NCBI GenBank assembly: GCA_902727985.1 | Contig: CACVAY010000050.1 | Coordinates: 1 to 34,311, forward strand | Reading direction: 5' to 3' | Source of the DNA: an uncultured Thiotrichaceae bacterium | GTDB taxonomy: Bacteria; Pseudomonadota; Gammaproteobacteria; Thiotrichales; Thiotrichaceae | DNA: 34,311 nt | Shown: piece after piece, positions 10,902 to 20,023 of the stretch | Numbering within the stretch: position 1 is the first letter of the stretch | Layout of the letters: each line of letters starts with the position of its first letter | Made by a program: the position numbers and the translations under genes | Notes under the pieces: model-generated | Databases searched by the model: none | What the model was told of the DNA's origin: nothing | The model's input: only the letters and a program-made list of their open reading frames with translations

Positions 10902-12203
10902 CTAACTACGGCTAACACGTATGGCAGGAAAAAATACAGTAAAAGTTGTTCCTTCACCCACCGTACTATTAATAAGCAAGCTTGCCTCATGCAACTGCAC
11001 AATATGCAGCACAATGGCCATACCTAAACCTGTACCCCCTTTGCCTTTTGAACGGCCTTGGTCAACCCGATAAAAGCGCTCGGTAAGTCTTGGGATATGC
11101 TCAGCAGGAATACCATTACCAGTATCTCTTACGATGAAACAAGCTTCATTGGTGGCAAGTTGTTTCCAGGTCACATGCACTTCTGTACCGACCGGTGTGT
11201 GGCGTATGGCATTATGGATAAGGTTGACACATACGCTGGTTATATCAACTTCAACACCTTTTAAATTCAAGTCTGGGTCCGTATCCAAGATAATTTTATG
11301 CGTATCATTGGAGATCAGTTGCGCTTCACTATTACAGATTGAGTTAATAATACTGGCAACAGATAGCACCTGATCTTGATTCTTACTAAGCCCTACATTT
11401 TCAAGACGTGACAAGGTAAGCAAGTCCTCGATGATCATCTGCATTCGTGCTGACTGTTCTGCAGCAGACGTTACCGCTGGCTCTAAGTGCTCTGGTAAAG
11501 ACGCATCGTCCTGAATGATTTCAAGATAGCCAGCAATAACCGTTAGCGGAGTACGTAACTCATGCGATGCATTAGCAATAAAGTTTTTACGCATCTGCTG
11601 AAGTCTTACTTGCTCACTAATGTCGCGAGCAATTAACAATTTTAGATCTGAATGCACCGGAATCAGTTGTAAGGACAGCTTGATCTGCTCGTTGTAGGGC
11701 GAGTTAATCTCAATTTCTTTTTCTGAATATTTCGTTAGTAAGCGTTGCACTTCAGGCATGCGAATAAGATTATCAATTCGCTGACCTCTATCTTTTTTGA
11801 GATCAAGCCTAAGTAGTTGCATGGATGCTTTATTCGCCCAATCAATCTCATTGTTACCATTCAAGACCACGGTAGCGTATGGCAAGCTTTTGATGATTCC
11901 CTGAAAACGCTTAAGCAGCTTTGACATGCTTTTTTTTCGCTGTGCGCTCTTGCGCTGCGTGTATTGTATTTGCTGGGTAATATGCTCCCAAGCACCATCA
12001 CTATCGGGGACATGTAAAGGCTTAGCCCCGTCTTTTAACCAAACATGGAGTTGCTGTAATTTATAAAGCAACCACGCGATATATGCTGCTAATGCAACAA
12101 TTAAACTCATTTCCCAGTAACCCGTTACGATGCCACCAGCAATACCAGCAAGCAGTACAAAGATAATACGCCAGATTTCAGTACTCTTAGACTCACGATC
12201 CAT
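10902..12203 (-). CDS. phoR: phosphate regulon sensor histidine kinase
   Basis: This inner-membrane sensor kinase phosphorylates PhoB when phosphate is scarce and is held inactive by the Pst transporter with PhoU. With the ATG at 12203 the protein has 433 residues. It has two N-terminal membrane helices (about 10-30 and 33-49), a basic linker, a PAS domain (about 95-195), the dimerisation/phosphoacceptor motif NASHELRTPL (His214), and an HATPase domain with DTGNGIP and GKGGTGLGMAI. The longest frame begins with GTG at 12236 inside phoB, without a ribosome binding site. The ATG at 12203 gives the short N-terminus usual for PhoR and an 11-base overlap with phoB, so I chose it. Confidence 0.93.
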   Translation of the reverse strand: MDRESKSTEIWRIIFVLLAGIAGGIVTGYWEMSLIVALAAYIAWLLYKLQQLHVWLKDGAKPLHVPDSDGAWEHITQQIQYTQRKSAQRKKSMSKLLKRFQGIIKSLPYATVVLNGNNEIDWANKASMQLLRLDLKKDRGQRIDNLIRMPEVQRLLTKYSEKEIEINSPYNEQIKLSLQLIPVHSDLKLLIARDISEQVRLQQMRKNFIANASHELRTPLTVIAGYLEIIQDDASLPEHLEPAVTSAAEQSARMQMIIEDLLTLSRLENVGLSKNQDQVLSVASIINSICNSEAQLISNDTHKIILDTDPDLNLKGVEVDITSVCVNLIHNAIRHTPVGTEVHVTWKQLATNEACFIVRDTGNGIPAEHIPRLTERFYRVDQGRSKGKGGTGLGMAIVLHIVQLHEASLLINSTVGEGTTFTVFFPAIRVSRS

Positions 12204-12888
12204 CAGCAGAATCCACAAACCGATAGCCCATGCCACGAATCGTTTCTAACATTGAATCAGCACCAGATGGTTTAAGCGTTTTCCGTAAACGCATGACGTG
12301 CGTATCGACGGTGCGTTCTTCGATAAAAGTACTCTGCCCCCACACACTATCCAGCAACTGAACACGAGTGTATAAGCGATTGGGGTTAATCATGAGAAAG
12401 TGCAGCAGACGAAACTCAGTCATACCTATTTTTACTGGTTCGCCATTGATGGTGAGTTTTTGATTTTCCGGGTCTAAGGTTATTGGACCTTGCTGGATAA
12501 GATTCTGTTCGTTTAATCCTTGTGCGCGACGGATTAAAGCACGGATACGTGCATCAAGTTCCTGAAGAGATACTGGCTTGGTCATGTAATCATCCGCACC
12601 AACATCCAAGCCCTTTATTTTATCCGCCTCTTCTGCTCGGGCTGTCAGCATCAGCACCGCTAATTTTTGATGAATGGGGTTATTACGGATACGGGTTAAC
12701 AATGTTGGACCATCGGTATCCGGCAACATCCAGTCCAATAACATCACATCGGGTGTCATCTCAGATAAGGCCTCTAATGCTTGCTTACCATTCTCGGCAA
12801 TTTTGACTTCATACCTCTTAGAAGTAAGAAACATGTTCAGCATATCGCGGATAGCATGGTCATCTTCAACAATTAAAACTGTAAACAT
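12193..12888 (-). CDS. phoB: phosphate regulon response regulator
   Basis: PhoB is the OmpR-family activator that binds Pho boxes. The receiver domain has the acidic pair ED(D) at residues 8-10, the phosphoacceptor Asp52 in MLLDWMLPDTDG and the conserved Lys in DDYMTKP. The C-terminal winged helix (about residues 130-228) contains the transactivation/DNA-binding region ending in GMGYRF. The 231-residue length is normal. It overlaps phoR and lies 136 bases downstream of phoU on the same strand. I found no convincing Pho box directly in front of it, so its autoregulation may depend on read-through from the pstS promoter. Confidence 0.96.
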   Translation of the reverse strand: MFTVLIVEDDHAIRDMLNMFLTSKRYEVKIAENGKQALEALSEMTPDVMLLDWMLPDTDGPTLLTRIRNNPIHQKLAVLMLTARAEEADKIKGLDVGADDYMTKPVSLQELDARIRALIRRAQGLNEQNLIQQGPITLDPENQKLTINGEPVKIGMTEFRLLHFLMINPNRLYTRVQLLDSVWGQSTFIEERTVDTHVMRLRKTLKPSGADSMLETIRGMGYRFVDSADGS

Positions 12889-13024
12889 TTTAGCGACTAG
12901 AAACCTGGGGAATATTTTCTGATTTGAATGAGTATGACCGATCTATTTACTATTCACAAGACCTCTAACCCTTGCTTATTTCACCAAAGATACTTCAGCA
13001 GGAAACCTACTAAATACTTATTTA

Positions 13025-13735
13025 TCAGACCTCTGGGAAATATTTACGACGCACATGTTCAAGATTCGTATGGCGAATATCCTTACCATTGACTAGATAA
13101 ATAACATATTCACAAAGGTTCTGTGAATGAGCGCCGATTCTCTCCAGAGAACGTGCACACCAATTAACCTGCAAAGCCTGCTTGATATTACGCTGATCTT
13201 CCATCATGTGCGTAATCGATAACCTGGAAATCACATTAAACTCTTTATGAAGCTTAATATCCTGACTCAAGATTTTGATCGCCTGTTCTGAATCCAAGCG
13301 CGCAAAAGCATCCAGTGAATCCTGCAACATACTCATAATAAGCTGGCTTAAATGAGAGAGCTCAGCATGCATCCCCGTAACGGTTTCTTTCTTGGCAAGC
13401 TTCTTCGCATAATGAGCTATTTTAGCTGCTTCATCACCAATACGTTCCAGATCCGTAATCACCTTAACCACCGCGATAACTAAACGTAAATCCCCAGCAG
13501 TAGGCTGACGCAGCGCGATTACACGCGTACATTCTTCATCAATATCGACTTCCATCTGATTGATCACATCATCGGAGGAAGCGACTTCATTTGCCAATTC
13601 ACCATCACGATCTAACAATGCTTTAATCGCCTCACTCGTTTGCTTTTCAACAAGCCCTCCCATTGTCATTACTTTATTCCGGATATCTTCAAGCTCTGCG
13701 TTATAGCGTTGAGAAATATGCTGACCAAGTTCCAT
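13025..13735 (-). CDS. phoU: phosphate signalling complex protein PhoU
   Basis: PhoU is a cytoplasmic protein of two three-helix bundles that links the Pst transporter to PhoR and represses the regulon when phosphate is plentiful. The 236 residues are all helical in composition and show two repeats of the metal-binding signature, seen here as ERIGDEAAKIAHY (first bundle) and SLERIGAHSQNLCEYV (second bundle). The ATG has AAGGT eight bases upstream. It follows pstB by 57 bases, the standard order in pst operons. Identity is secure. Confidence 0.97.
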   Translation of the reverse strand: MELGQHISQRYNAELEDIRNKVMTMGGLVEKQTSEAIKALLDRDGELANEVASSDDVINQMEVDIDEECTRVIALRQPTAGDLRLVIAVVKVITDLERIGDEAAKIAHYAKKLAKKETVTGMHAELSHLSQLIMSMLQDSLDAFARLDSEQAIKILSQDIKLHKEFNVISRLSITHMMEDQRNIKQALQVNWCARSLERIGAHSQNLCEYVIYLVNGKDIRHTNLEHVRRKYFPEV

Positions 13736-13792
13736 GATGAATTACCTTATATACACTTTCTAATTATAGTTAGACTTTTATTTTTACTTTGA

Positions 13793-14635
13793 TTAGCCAA
13801 AACGACCTGTGATGTAGTTTTCAGTTAATTGATGTTCTGGATTGGTAAACACGGAATCCGTATCATTCACTTCTACCAATTTACCCATGTGGAAATACGC
13901 GGTACGAGACGAAACTCGCGCCGCCTGTTGCATAGAATGCGTCACAATGGCAATCGTATACTTTCCACTCAACTCAATCATCAACTCTTCGATTAAAGCG
14001 GTAGCAATCGGATCAAGCGCCGAAGTTGGTTCATCCATCAAGATCACTTCAGGATCAACCGCAATGGTACGCGCAATGCATAAACGTTGTTGTTGACCAC
14101 CTGACAATCCGGTTCCAGGCTTATGCAAATCGTCTTTCACTTCTTTGAACAAGCCAGCCCGGATGAGACTCTTTTCGACCAAATCGTCCAATTCTGCACG
14201 ATTTGAGGTCAAACCATGTAAACGTGCCCCGTAGGCAACATTGTCATAGATAGACTTTGGAAATGGGTTTGGCTTCTGGAAGACGATGCCGACTCGAGAT
14301 CGTAATAGAACCGGATCTTGGTTTTTCGCATAAATATCTTCACCATCAAGCTTAAAGTCACCCGTCACTTTACAGATCGGAATCGTGTCATTCATACGAT
14401 TGAGACAACGAAGATAGGTAGACTTGCCACAACCTGAAGGGCCTATCATGGCAAGCACTTCATTTTTGCCAACATCCAAGTCCACACCAAAAATTGCTTG
14501 CTTATCACCATAGTGAACATCAACATTACGCGTCGTGAATTTAGGGTCATCAATCAACGGCTTGCCTACCGTGCCATTAATTTCGACGTTAAATTCGTCG
14601 CGGTTTTCAATATTATGTGTCATTGCTTCTGTCAT
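13793..14635 (-). CDS. pstB: phosphate ABC transporter ATP-binding protein
   Basis: PstB is the ATPase that drives phosphate import through PstC-PstA. It has a Walker A motif GPSGCGKS (65-72), the PstB-typical LRCLNRMND right after it, the ABC signature LSGGQQQR, and Walker [14 protein letters not shown]. The 280-residue length includes an N-terminal extension of about 30 residues before the core domain. It follows pstA after a 120-base gap containing two hairpins and precedes phoU. Identity is secure. Confidence 0.98.
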   Translation of the reverse strand: MTEAMTHNIENRDEFNVEINGTVGKPLIDDPKFTTRNVDVHYGDKQAIFGVDLDVGKNEVLAMIGPSGCGKSTYLRCLNRMNDTIPICKVTGDFKLDGEDIYAKNQDPVLLRSRVGIVFQKPNPFPKSIYDNVAYGARLHGLTSNRAELDDLVEKSLIRAGLFKEVKDDLHKPGTGLSGGQQQRLCIARTIAVDPEVILMDEPTSALDPIATALIEELMIELSGKYTIAIVTHSMQQAARVSSRTAYFHMGKLVEVNDTDSVFTNPEHQLTENYITGRFG

Positions 14636-14695
14636 CTTGTTGCTCTTGATTAAGGGGCAAGCCTTTCATTAAGTTGCCTGTTCAAACCTGTATTC

Positions 14696-14745
14696 GCCTT
14701 TAAAAAAGGCTTATTCCTTGAGATACCTCTAATAAGTGCTATTAG
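14696..14745 (-). other. two small hairpins in the pstA-pstB gap
   Basis: GCCTTT-AAA-AAAGGC (14696-14710) and CTAATA-AGTGC-TATTAG (14729-14745) are both perfect inverted repeats just after the pstA stop codon. Neither is followed by a T-run on the minus strand, so they may slow 3' decay or tune the ratio of permease to ATPase mRNA rather than terminate. Confidence 0.4.
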
Positions 14746-14755
14746 ACATTATCTC

Positions 14756-16039
14756 CTACCACTTACGTTCAAATTTCTTGCGTAACATCACCGCGATAAA
14801 GTTCATCACGACCAAGAAAGCAAGCAGAACCATAATAGCTGCTGATGTTCTCTCAGTGAATGCGCGCTCGGGACTATCTGACCACAAATAAATTTGTACG
14901 GGCATGACCGTTGCAGGATCCAAAATACCTTGAGGAACATCTGCAACAAACGCAACCATACCAATCATCAATAGCGGTGCGGTTTCACCTAATGCCTGCG
15001 CCATACCAATGATACTACCCGTCAAAATACCTGGCATTGCCAGTGGTACAACATGCCCAAAGGTGGTTTGTACTTTCGATGCACCTAGTCCTAAAGCAGC
15101 TTCGCGAATTGACGGAGGGACTGATTTAATGGCCGCACGACTGGCAATAATGATGGTCGGCAAGGTCATCAAGGTTAAAACCAGCCCCCCCACCAGAGGG
15201 GCGGATCGGGGCACACCAAATAAGGCAATAAATACGGCGAGCCCCAATAAACCAAATACAATTGAGGGCACAGCCGCCAGATTGTTGATGTTGATTTCAA
15301 TAATATCTACCCAACGATTATTCTGTGGCGCGAACTCTTCAAGATATACCGCAGCTAATACACCAATTGGGAAAGACAGCGCCATCGTGACCAACATGGT
15401 TAGTAATGAGCCAATCAATGCGCCTTTAATACCAGCTTGCTCAGGCTCACGCGAATCACCTGAGGTAAAGAAGGTGGTATTGAAACGCTTCTCTAAACGC
15501 CCTTCTTCTTGTAATTGATCGATCCATGTTAGCTGAAAGTCTTTAATACGACGATCGTCTTCTGGCAAATTACGATCAATTTTACCTTTCATGTAAACAT
15601 CGACGTCATCTTTAGCAAGAAACCAAAAAGACTGGGTTGTGCCAATAAGTTCAGGGTTCTCGATAACATGGTCACGAAGATCATAGCTAGCAGAGTTACT
15701 AACCAACTTATTTCTAGCACGCTTTTCTTTACGCGTTTTTGCATCAGGGAACATTTCTTTCAAGGTGCCCTTTACCAGCTTACTGTAGTTTGCACTAAAC
15801 AACGCCTCTCTATCAGACGCTTTTGTGACACCTAACACTTCAGCGTCAATATGAATATCAAGCTTGATATAGCTTTGCTGGAATGCTGGCAACCCCGTAC
15901 TGAAAATATTAACCATCAAGGTCAATAAAAACAGAAAACTGATAGCTAACGATGCGATGCCATACGCACGGAAACGCCTCTCTTTTGCATAACGCTTCTT
16001 TAGCTTGGCTTTGATCTTGTCAGTATTATGTGTAGACAT
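14756..16039 (-). CDS. pstA: phosphate ABC transporter permease PstA, long form
   Basis: PstA forms the inner-membrane phosphate channel with PstC. At 427 residues it is longer than the enterobacterial protein (about 300). The extra length is at the N-terminus: one membrane helix (about 28-50) and a charged, probably periplasmic domain of about 150 residues, corresponding to the DUF3333-type extension found in many gammaproteobacterial PstA proteins. The permease core with the inner-membrane component signature (EAALGLGASKVQTTFGHVVP) lies in the C-terminal half. It sits between pstC and pstB, with gaps of 70 and 120 bases. Confidence 0.95.
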   Translation of the reverse strand: MSTHNTDKIKAKLKKRYAKERRFRAYGIASLAISFLFLLTLMVNIFSTGLPAFQQSYIKLDIHIDAEVLGVTKASDREALFSANYSKLVKGTLKEMFPDAKTRKEKRARNKLVSNSASYDLRDHVIENPELIGTTQSFWFLAKDDVDVYMKGKIDRNLPEDDRRIKDFQLTWIDQLQEEGRLEKRFNTTFFTSGDSREPEQAGIKGALIGSLLTMLVTMALSFPIGVLAAVYLEEFAPQNNRWVDIIEININNLAAVPSIVFGLLGLAVFIALFGVPRSAPLVGGLVLTLMTLPTIIIASRAAIKSVPPSIREAALGLGASKVQTTFGHVVPLAMPGILTGSIIGMAQALGETAPLLMIGMVAFVADVPQGILDPATVMPVQIYLWSDSPERAFTERTSAAIMVLLAFLVVMNFIAVMLRKKFERKW

Positions 16040-16109
16040 GGTAGTTAATATTCCTAATCTAAATGCTTAGAGACAAGCTCTATTCATGGTTGCTCTGATT
16101 CGTAATGAC

Positions 16110-17492
16110 TTAATCGTATTGCTCGCGATACTTACGTACCACATGCAGTGAGATGATATTCAAGATCAACGTCACCATAAATAAACCTAAACCTAAGGCG
16201 AATGCAGCTAGTGTTTTCGGACTATCAAACTCTTGGTCTCCCGTTAGCAAGGTTACGATTTGTACCGTTACGGTGGTAACCGCTTCCAGAGGATTTACAG
16301 TAAGATTGGCAGCGAGTCCCGCCGCCATTACCACGATCATGGTTTCACCAATAGCACGTGATGCCGCTAGCAACACCCCCCCAACAATCCCTGGTAATGC
16401 CGCTGGAATAACAACCTGAGTAATCGTTTCAGATTTTGTTGCCCCCATGCCATACGAACCATCTCGCATTGCCTGAGGAACGGCTGAAATGACATCATCA
16501 GAAAGTGAGGATACAAAAGGGATAATCATGACACCCATAACGATACCCGCAGCTAAAGCACTTTCAGAGGACGGCTCTAAGCCAATCGATTCCCCAAAAC
16601 TCCGAATAAATGGAGCAACGGTCAAGGCCGCGAAGAAGCCATAAACCACCGTTGGGATACCCGCAAGAATTTCTAACATGGGTTTTGCAAACGCTCTGAA
16701 TCTTGCGCTTGCATATTCCGATAAGTAAATAGCCGACATCAACCCAAGTGGAACAGCAATCGTTAATGCAATCAGGGAGATTAGTAAAGTACCCACGAAC
16801 AGAGGAATTGCACCAAAGCTGCCCGAACCTCCAACCTGATCAGCGCGGATAGCCGTTTGTGGACTCCAATGGGTGCCAAATAAGAATTCGGTAACTGGAA
16901 CCGCTTTGAAGAATTGAATTGCCTCGAAAATGACTGAGAAGACAATACCGACAGTGGTTAATATCGCGATGGATGCACACGCAATCATCAACCATGTCAT
17001 CACTCTTTCTACATGATTACGCGCTTGTAATGTTGGTTTTATCGAACGTAAAGCAACAAGGATGATCAAGACCGCAATGACAAACACTACGACCGTTTTC
17101 GCTAAAAGGCTAATTTCAGACAGTCGCTTATAATGTTCAGCGGCTATTTGTTTATTGGTATCGTCGGAGACATTGCCCGAATCGACAATATTCTTAACCT
17201 CGTTCATAAAGAGACTAAGTTTCCCTTCCGACAAGGCCTGCACATCTTCAGGCAACTGCGAGACCGTCAAAGCACTAACAACGGTGGAGTCGAATGCTGT
17301 CCACAGAAATAGGATCAATAAAGCAGGAAGACCAGCCCACAATACAACCATCATCCCATAGTACTGAGGGCGAGAATGCAGATTGTAACGTCCCTTGCTT
17401 AGACTCGCTGTCGCTATAGAACGTTTACGACCCGTGAAATAGCTGAAAGCCAGCAATGCAAGCAAGGTGATAATGATAATGTGAGTTTGCAT
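16110..17492 (-). CDS. pstC: phosphate ABC transporter permease PstC, long form
   Basis: PstC is the second inner-membrane subunit of the phosphate importer. It has 460 residues, against about 320 in enterobacteria, because of an N-terminal section with extra membrane helices (about 2-20, 45-75, 130-150) and a soluble segment between them. The permease core follows with the binding-protein-dependent transport signature (DGSYGMGATKSETITQVVIP). Pairing with a long PstA suggests that the two N-terminal extensions contact each other or PhoR. It starts 257 bases downstream of pstS, beyond an intercistronic hairpin. Confidence 0.95.
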   Translation of the reverse strand: MQTHIIIITLLALLAFSYFTGRKRSIATASLSKGRYNLHSRPQYYGMMVVLWAGLPALLILFLWTAFDSTVVSALTVSQLPEDVQALSEGKLSLFMNEVKNIVDSGNVSDDTNKQIAAEHYKRLSEISLLAKTVVVFVIAVLIILVALRSIKPTLQARNHVERVMTWLMIACASIAILTTVGIVFSVIFEAIQFFKAVPVTEFLFGTHWSPQTAIRADQVGGSGSFGAIPLFVGTLLISLIALTIAVPLGLMSAIYLSEYASARFRAFAKPMLEILAGIPTVVYGFFAALTVAPFIRSFGESIGLEPSSESALAAGIVMGVMIIPFVSSLSDDVISAVPQAMRDGSYGMGATKSETITQVVIPAALPGIVGGVLLAASRAIGETMIVVMAAGLAANLTVNPLEAVTTVTVQIVTLLTGDQEFDSPKTLAAFALGLGLFMVTLILNIISLHVVRKYREQYD

Positions 17493-17693
17493 AATTTTAT
17501 TCTGCGTTTATCAAATAGATTTAAAGAATCAAGATCTTCACTGATGACGGCAAAACATAGCCTGCACCACTATTGGCAAACTACCCAAAACGCTACCCAA
17601 CCGCCCTGCCGTTGATTCACTAAGGTCTGGATCGTAATGTGTCGCTGCTAGCACGAACTAATCATTTATCGACCCAGGCCTTAGTAAACCATT

Positions 17694-17720
17694 CAGGCCA
17701 AGATATTACTTCTTGGCCTG
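17694..17720 (-). terminator. strong hairpin between pstS and pstC, likely attenuator
   Basis: CAGGCCAAGA (17694-17703) and TCTTGGCCTG (17711-17720) form a perfect 10-bp stem with a 7-base loop, 30 bases after the pstS stop codon on the minus strand. No long T-run follows, so it is probably a partial terminator or 3' stabiliser that gives more binding protein PstS than permease, as is common in binding-protein operons. Confidence 0.65.
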
Positions 17721-17749
17721 AAATCGTTTCTAAAAGAACACCTAGCGTT

Positions 17750-18841
17750 TTACTCAGCTTCGAAAACGAGTGGTATTAAACCATTCGCAGATTCAGCCAT
17801 TGCCGCACGTTTTTCATCAGAGAGTGGAATTAAACCTTTATCAGTCAGATAACCTTCTTCACCCCACGTATCTTCATCGGTGAATTCAGCGATGAACTCT
17901 TTGATGCCCGGAACGGTATCAACATGGCTCTTCTTAACATAGAAGTAAAGAGGACGAGAAACCGGATATGAGCCATCGGCAACCGTTTCGAAATTCACAT
18001 CAATACCATCAATCTGAGAGCCTTGAACCTTATCTGAGTTTTGATCCAGGAAGCTGAAACCGAATATCCCTAGCGCTTTAGGGTTAGCTCTTAGCTTATC
18101 CACAATCAGGTTGTCATTTTCACCCGCTTCTACATAGGCACCATCTTCGCGGACCGTGTGGCAAATCTCTTTGTGCTTATTCTTAAGCTCTGTTGATTTT
18201 TCTTTATCACCAGCTTTCTTAGCGGCTTTAGAATCAGACTTAAGCTGCTTGATCCAATCAACCTTATTACAACCGCCTTCTAATGCTAGCTCAGCAAATG
18301 CATCACGCGTACCTGAAGTAGGTGGAGGACCTAGAACCTCGATTTTAGTATCAGGTAATGCTGAATTAACCTGTTTCCATGTTTTGTATGGATTCTCGAT
18401 CAACTCACCTGCTTTTTCACCAGGTACCTGCTTGGCAAGCGCTAAGAAAAGGTCTTTTGTGCTTAATTCCATCTTAGGCGCAGATTTTGCGTTGGCAATG
18501 GCAATCCCATCAAAACCAATCTGTACTTCGATGATATCCTTAACACCATTCTTCTGACAGCTATCAAACTCGCTCTTCTTAATACGTCGAGAAGCATTGG
18601 TAATATCGGGAGTCTCAATACCATTACCTGCACAGAAAAGCTTCATTCCGCCGCCAGAGCCCGTTGCTTCGATCTTCGGTGTCTTCTTACCTGTTTTCTT
18701 ACCGTACGTTTCTGCAACGACAGTTGAAAAAGGGTAAACCGTAGATGAACCCACGATATCGATGTGATCACGTGAATTAGCAGATGCAGTTGCTACAACT
18801 GAACCAAGGCTCAAAGCAATCATAAGGGGTAGTGCTTTCAT
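17750..18841 (-). CDS. pstS: phosphate ABC transporter substrate-binding protein
   Basis: PstS is the periplasmic phosphate-binding protein that feeds PstC-PstA-PstB. The mature part begins near DHIDIVGSSTVYPF, with phosphate-contacting family motifs GSSTVYPF, GSGGGMKLFC and the mid-protein GPPTSGTRDAF. A longer frame with TTG at 18898 or ATG at 18868 is open, but the TTG lies in the Pho box and the ATG at the likely transcription start. The ATG at 18841 gives a normal cleavable signal peptide (cut after ATASA, residue 21) and a 363-residue protein. No lipobox is present. No strong ribosome binding site precedes this ATG. Confidence 0.95.
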   Translation of the reverse strand: MKALPLMIALSLGSVVATASANSRDHIDIVGSSTVYPFSTVVAETYGKKTGKKTPKIEATGSGGGMKLFCAGNGIETPDITNASRRIKKSEFDSCQKNGVKDIIEVQIGFDGIAIANAKSAPKMELSTKDLFLALAKQVPGEKAGELIENPYKTWKQVNSALPDTKIEVLGPPPTSGTRDAFAELALEGGCNKVDWIKQLKSDSKAAKKAGDKEKSTELKNKHKEICHTVREDGAYVEAGENDNLIVDKLRANPKALGIFGFSFLDQNSDKVQGSQIDGIDVNFETVADGSYPVSRPLYFYVKKSHVDTVPGIKEFIAEFTDEDTWGEEGYLTDKGLIPLSDEKRAAMAESANGLIPLVFEAE

Positions 18842-18875
18842 ATTTTTACTATCGCGTTTATTTAACATGCCAGGC

Positions 18876-18909
18876 AGTATAAAAAAGCTATATGGCAAGT
18901 TTATGACAA
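18876..18909 (-). promoter_or_regulatory. Pho box and -10 element of the pstS promoter
   Basis: On the minus strand TTGTCAT-AAAC-TTGCCAT (18909-18892) matches the 7-4-7 Pho box of direct repeats, the PhoB-binding site. Ten bases further is TATACT (18881-18876), a near-perfect sigma-70 -10 element. The Pho box takes the place of a -35 element, as at known PhoB-activated promoters. Transcription should start near 18869, about 28 bases upstream of the chosen pstS ATG. Confidence 0.9.
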
Positions 18910-18946
18910 AACGATAATAGTTTTGTGAAGCCTTCCATCACTCTTC

Positions 18947-19837
18947 TTATGCATTCTCCTGGAGCATCTGGAAGTACTTGTCTACATTGGTTTTTAGCTC
19001 TAGCATTTCTTTGTTGATTTGCTGTTGCTCAGGCCCGTCATATTTTAATTCTTCGAGTAAGATTCTTGATAGATTCTTATTAATGCGTTTCAGGGGACTT
19101 TTTAAGAGCGTGTACTCTTTGGGTAATGGGATCAGGTTATCGGCCTCTTCATGCGCAGCATCAATGCCACCTGATTTGGCGGCTTGAATAATCTTCTTTG
19201 CTTCTTTGACCGTTTTATCAGCAATCAGCGGCAAGACTTCTTCCTGGGTATCTTTGTCCAGGCGGATGATTTCATTGGTTTGGCTAGCATTGAGATCGCC
19301 TTCACTACGTGCTTTCTTCACCGACGCTGATGCCAGCTCATCACGCTTAATCGCACCTTTAATGACAGACTTTGATAGCCCTGTTTTTTCTGCCGTGATC
19401 GCCGCAAAGGAGTTCGTGTCCAACTTCTCTTTTTCTTTCTGCTTCTGTTTCAGCTCAGCCGACAGGTCTTCATTTGAAAGATCAACCTTAGTGACCGTAG
19501 GATTAAGTGTTTCATAGATTTCGCGCCCGCGATTCAAACACTTTTCCAGTTCCAGATTGTTTAATGGCGCACGCACAAGGTTTTCATCAATAGAAATCAA
19601 CTCTTGCTCAAGCGTACCTCTATCAACAATATGCACAGGCACATCTGCCCATCCAAGATCAGTGACAGCCTGAAAACGCCTTGCCCCTGCGAGTAATTCA
19701 TTCTCCTTATTAATGGTAATCGGATTGATCAATCCAATTTTTTCGATGCTTTTCTTCAGCGCATCAACATCGGTTTGGATACGTAGATATTCACTATTTC
19801 TTTTAATATCAGAGAGGTTACGAGTTGTTATTTCCAC
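18947..19837 (-). CDS. orphan ParB/Spo0J-like DNA-binding protein
   Basis: The 296-residue protein has a ParB N-terminal (CTPase-type) domain in residues 1-100, with LLAGARRFQAV (48-58; canonical ParB has GERRFRA) and a second block IDENLVRAPLN. A helix-turn-helix part follows (about 135-215), then a charged C-terminal region likely to dimerise. In the highly conserved box the usual Glu of GERR is Ala, as in some plasmid and orphan ParB-like proteins. There is no parA next to it and I noticed no parS-like palindrome. It starts with GTG at 19837, preceded by AAGGA six bases upstream. It lies 38 bases upstream of the pstS Pho box, so read-through into pstS is possible. Confidence 0.8.
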   Translation of the reverse strand: MEITTRNLSDIKRNSEYLRIQTDVDALKKSIEKIGLINPITINKENELLAGARRFQAVTDLGWADVPVHIVDRGTLEQELISIDENLVRAPLNNLELEKCLNRGREIYETLNPTVTKVDLSNEDLSAELKQKQKEKEKLDTNSFAAITAEKTGLSKSVIKGAIKRDELASASVKKARSEGDLNASQTNEIIRLDKDTQEEVLPLIADKTVKEAKKIIQAAKSGGIDAAHEEADNLIPLPKEYTLLKSPLKRINKNLSRILLEELKYDGPEQQQINKEMLELKTNVDKYFQMLQENA

Positions 19838-20023
19838 GGAAGTATCCTTAGATGTCTAGACTGAAAGGAGCGCTATTGTAGGGAAAAAGAAAGCATCTTC
19901 CTATGGAAAACAAAGAAAAAACTGTCATTAACATAGAGGCTCTTTGTAAACTTTTGCGAAAACCTTTGAACGTCTCTTTTTTATACCGCCCTAAAAGATA
20001 ACAACAACACGGAAGACATCACT

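Noticed and set aside
12889-13024. Possible Pho box before phoB (GGTCAT followed by ATTCAA on the minus strand)
   Set aside because: Only one half resembles TGTCAT and no -10 element is properly placed, so it does not meet the 7-4-7 pattern.
15009-15518. 169-codon plus-strand open frame
   Set aside because: It is exactly antisense to the conserved core of pstA and its translation has no protein-like domain; a shadow of the real gene.
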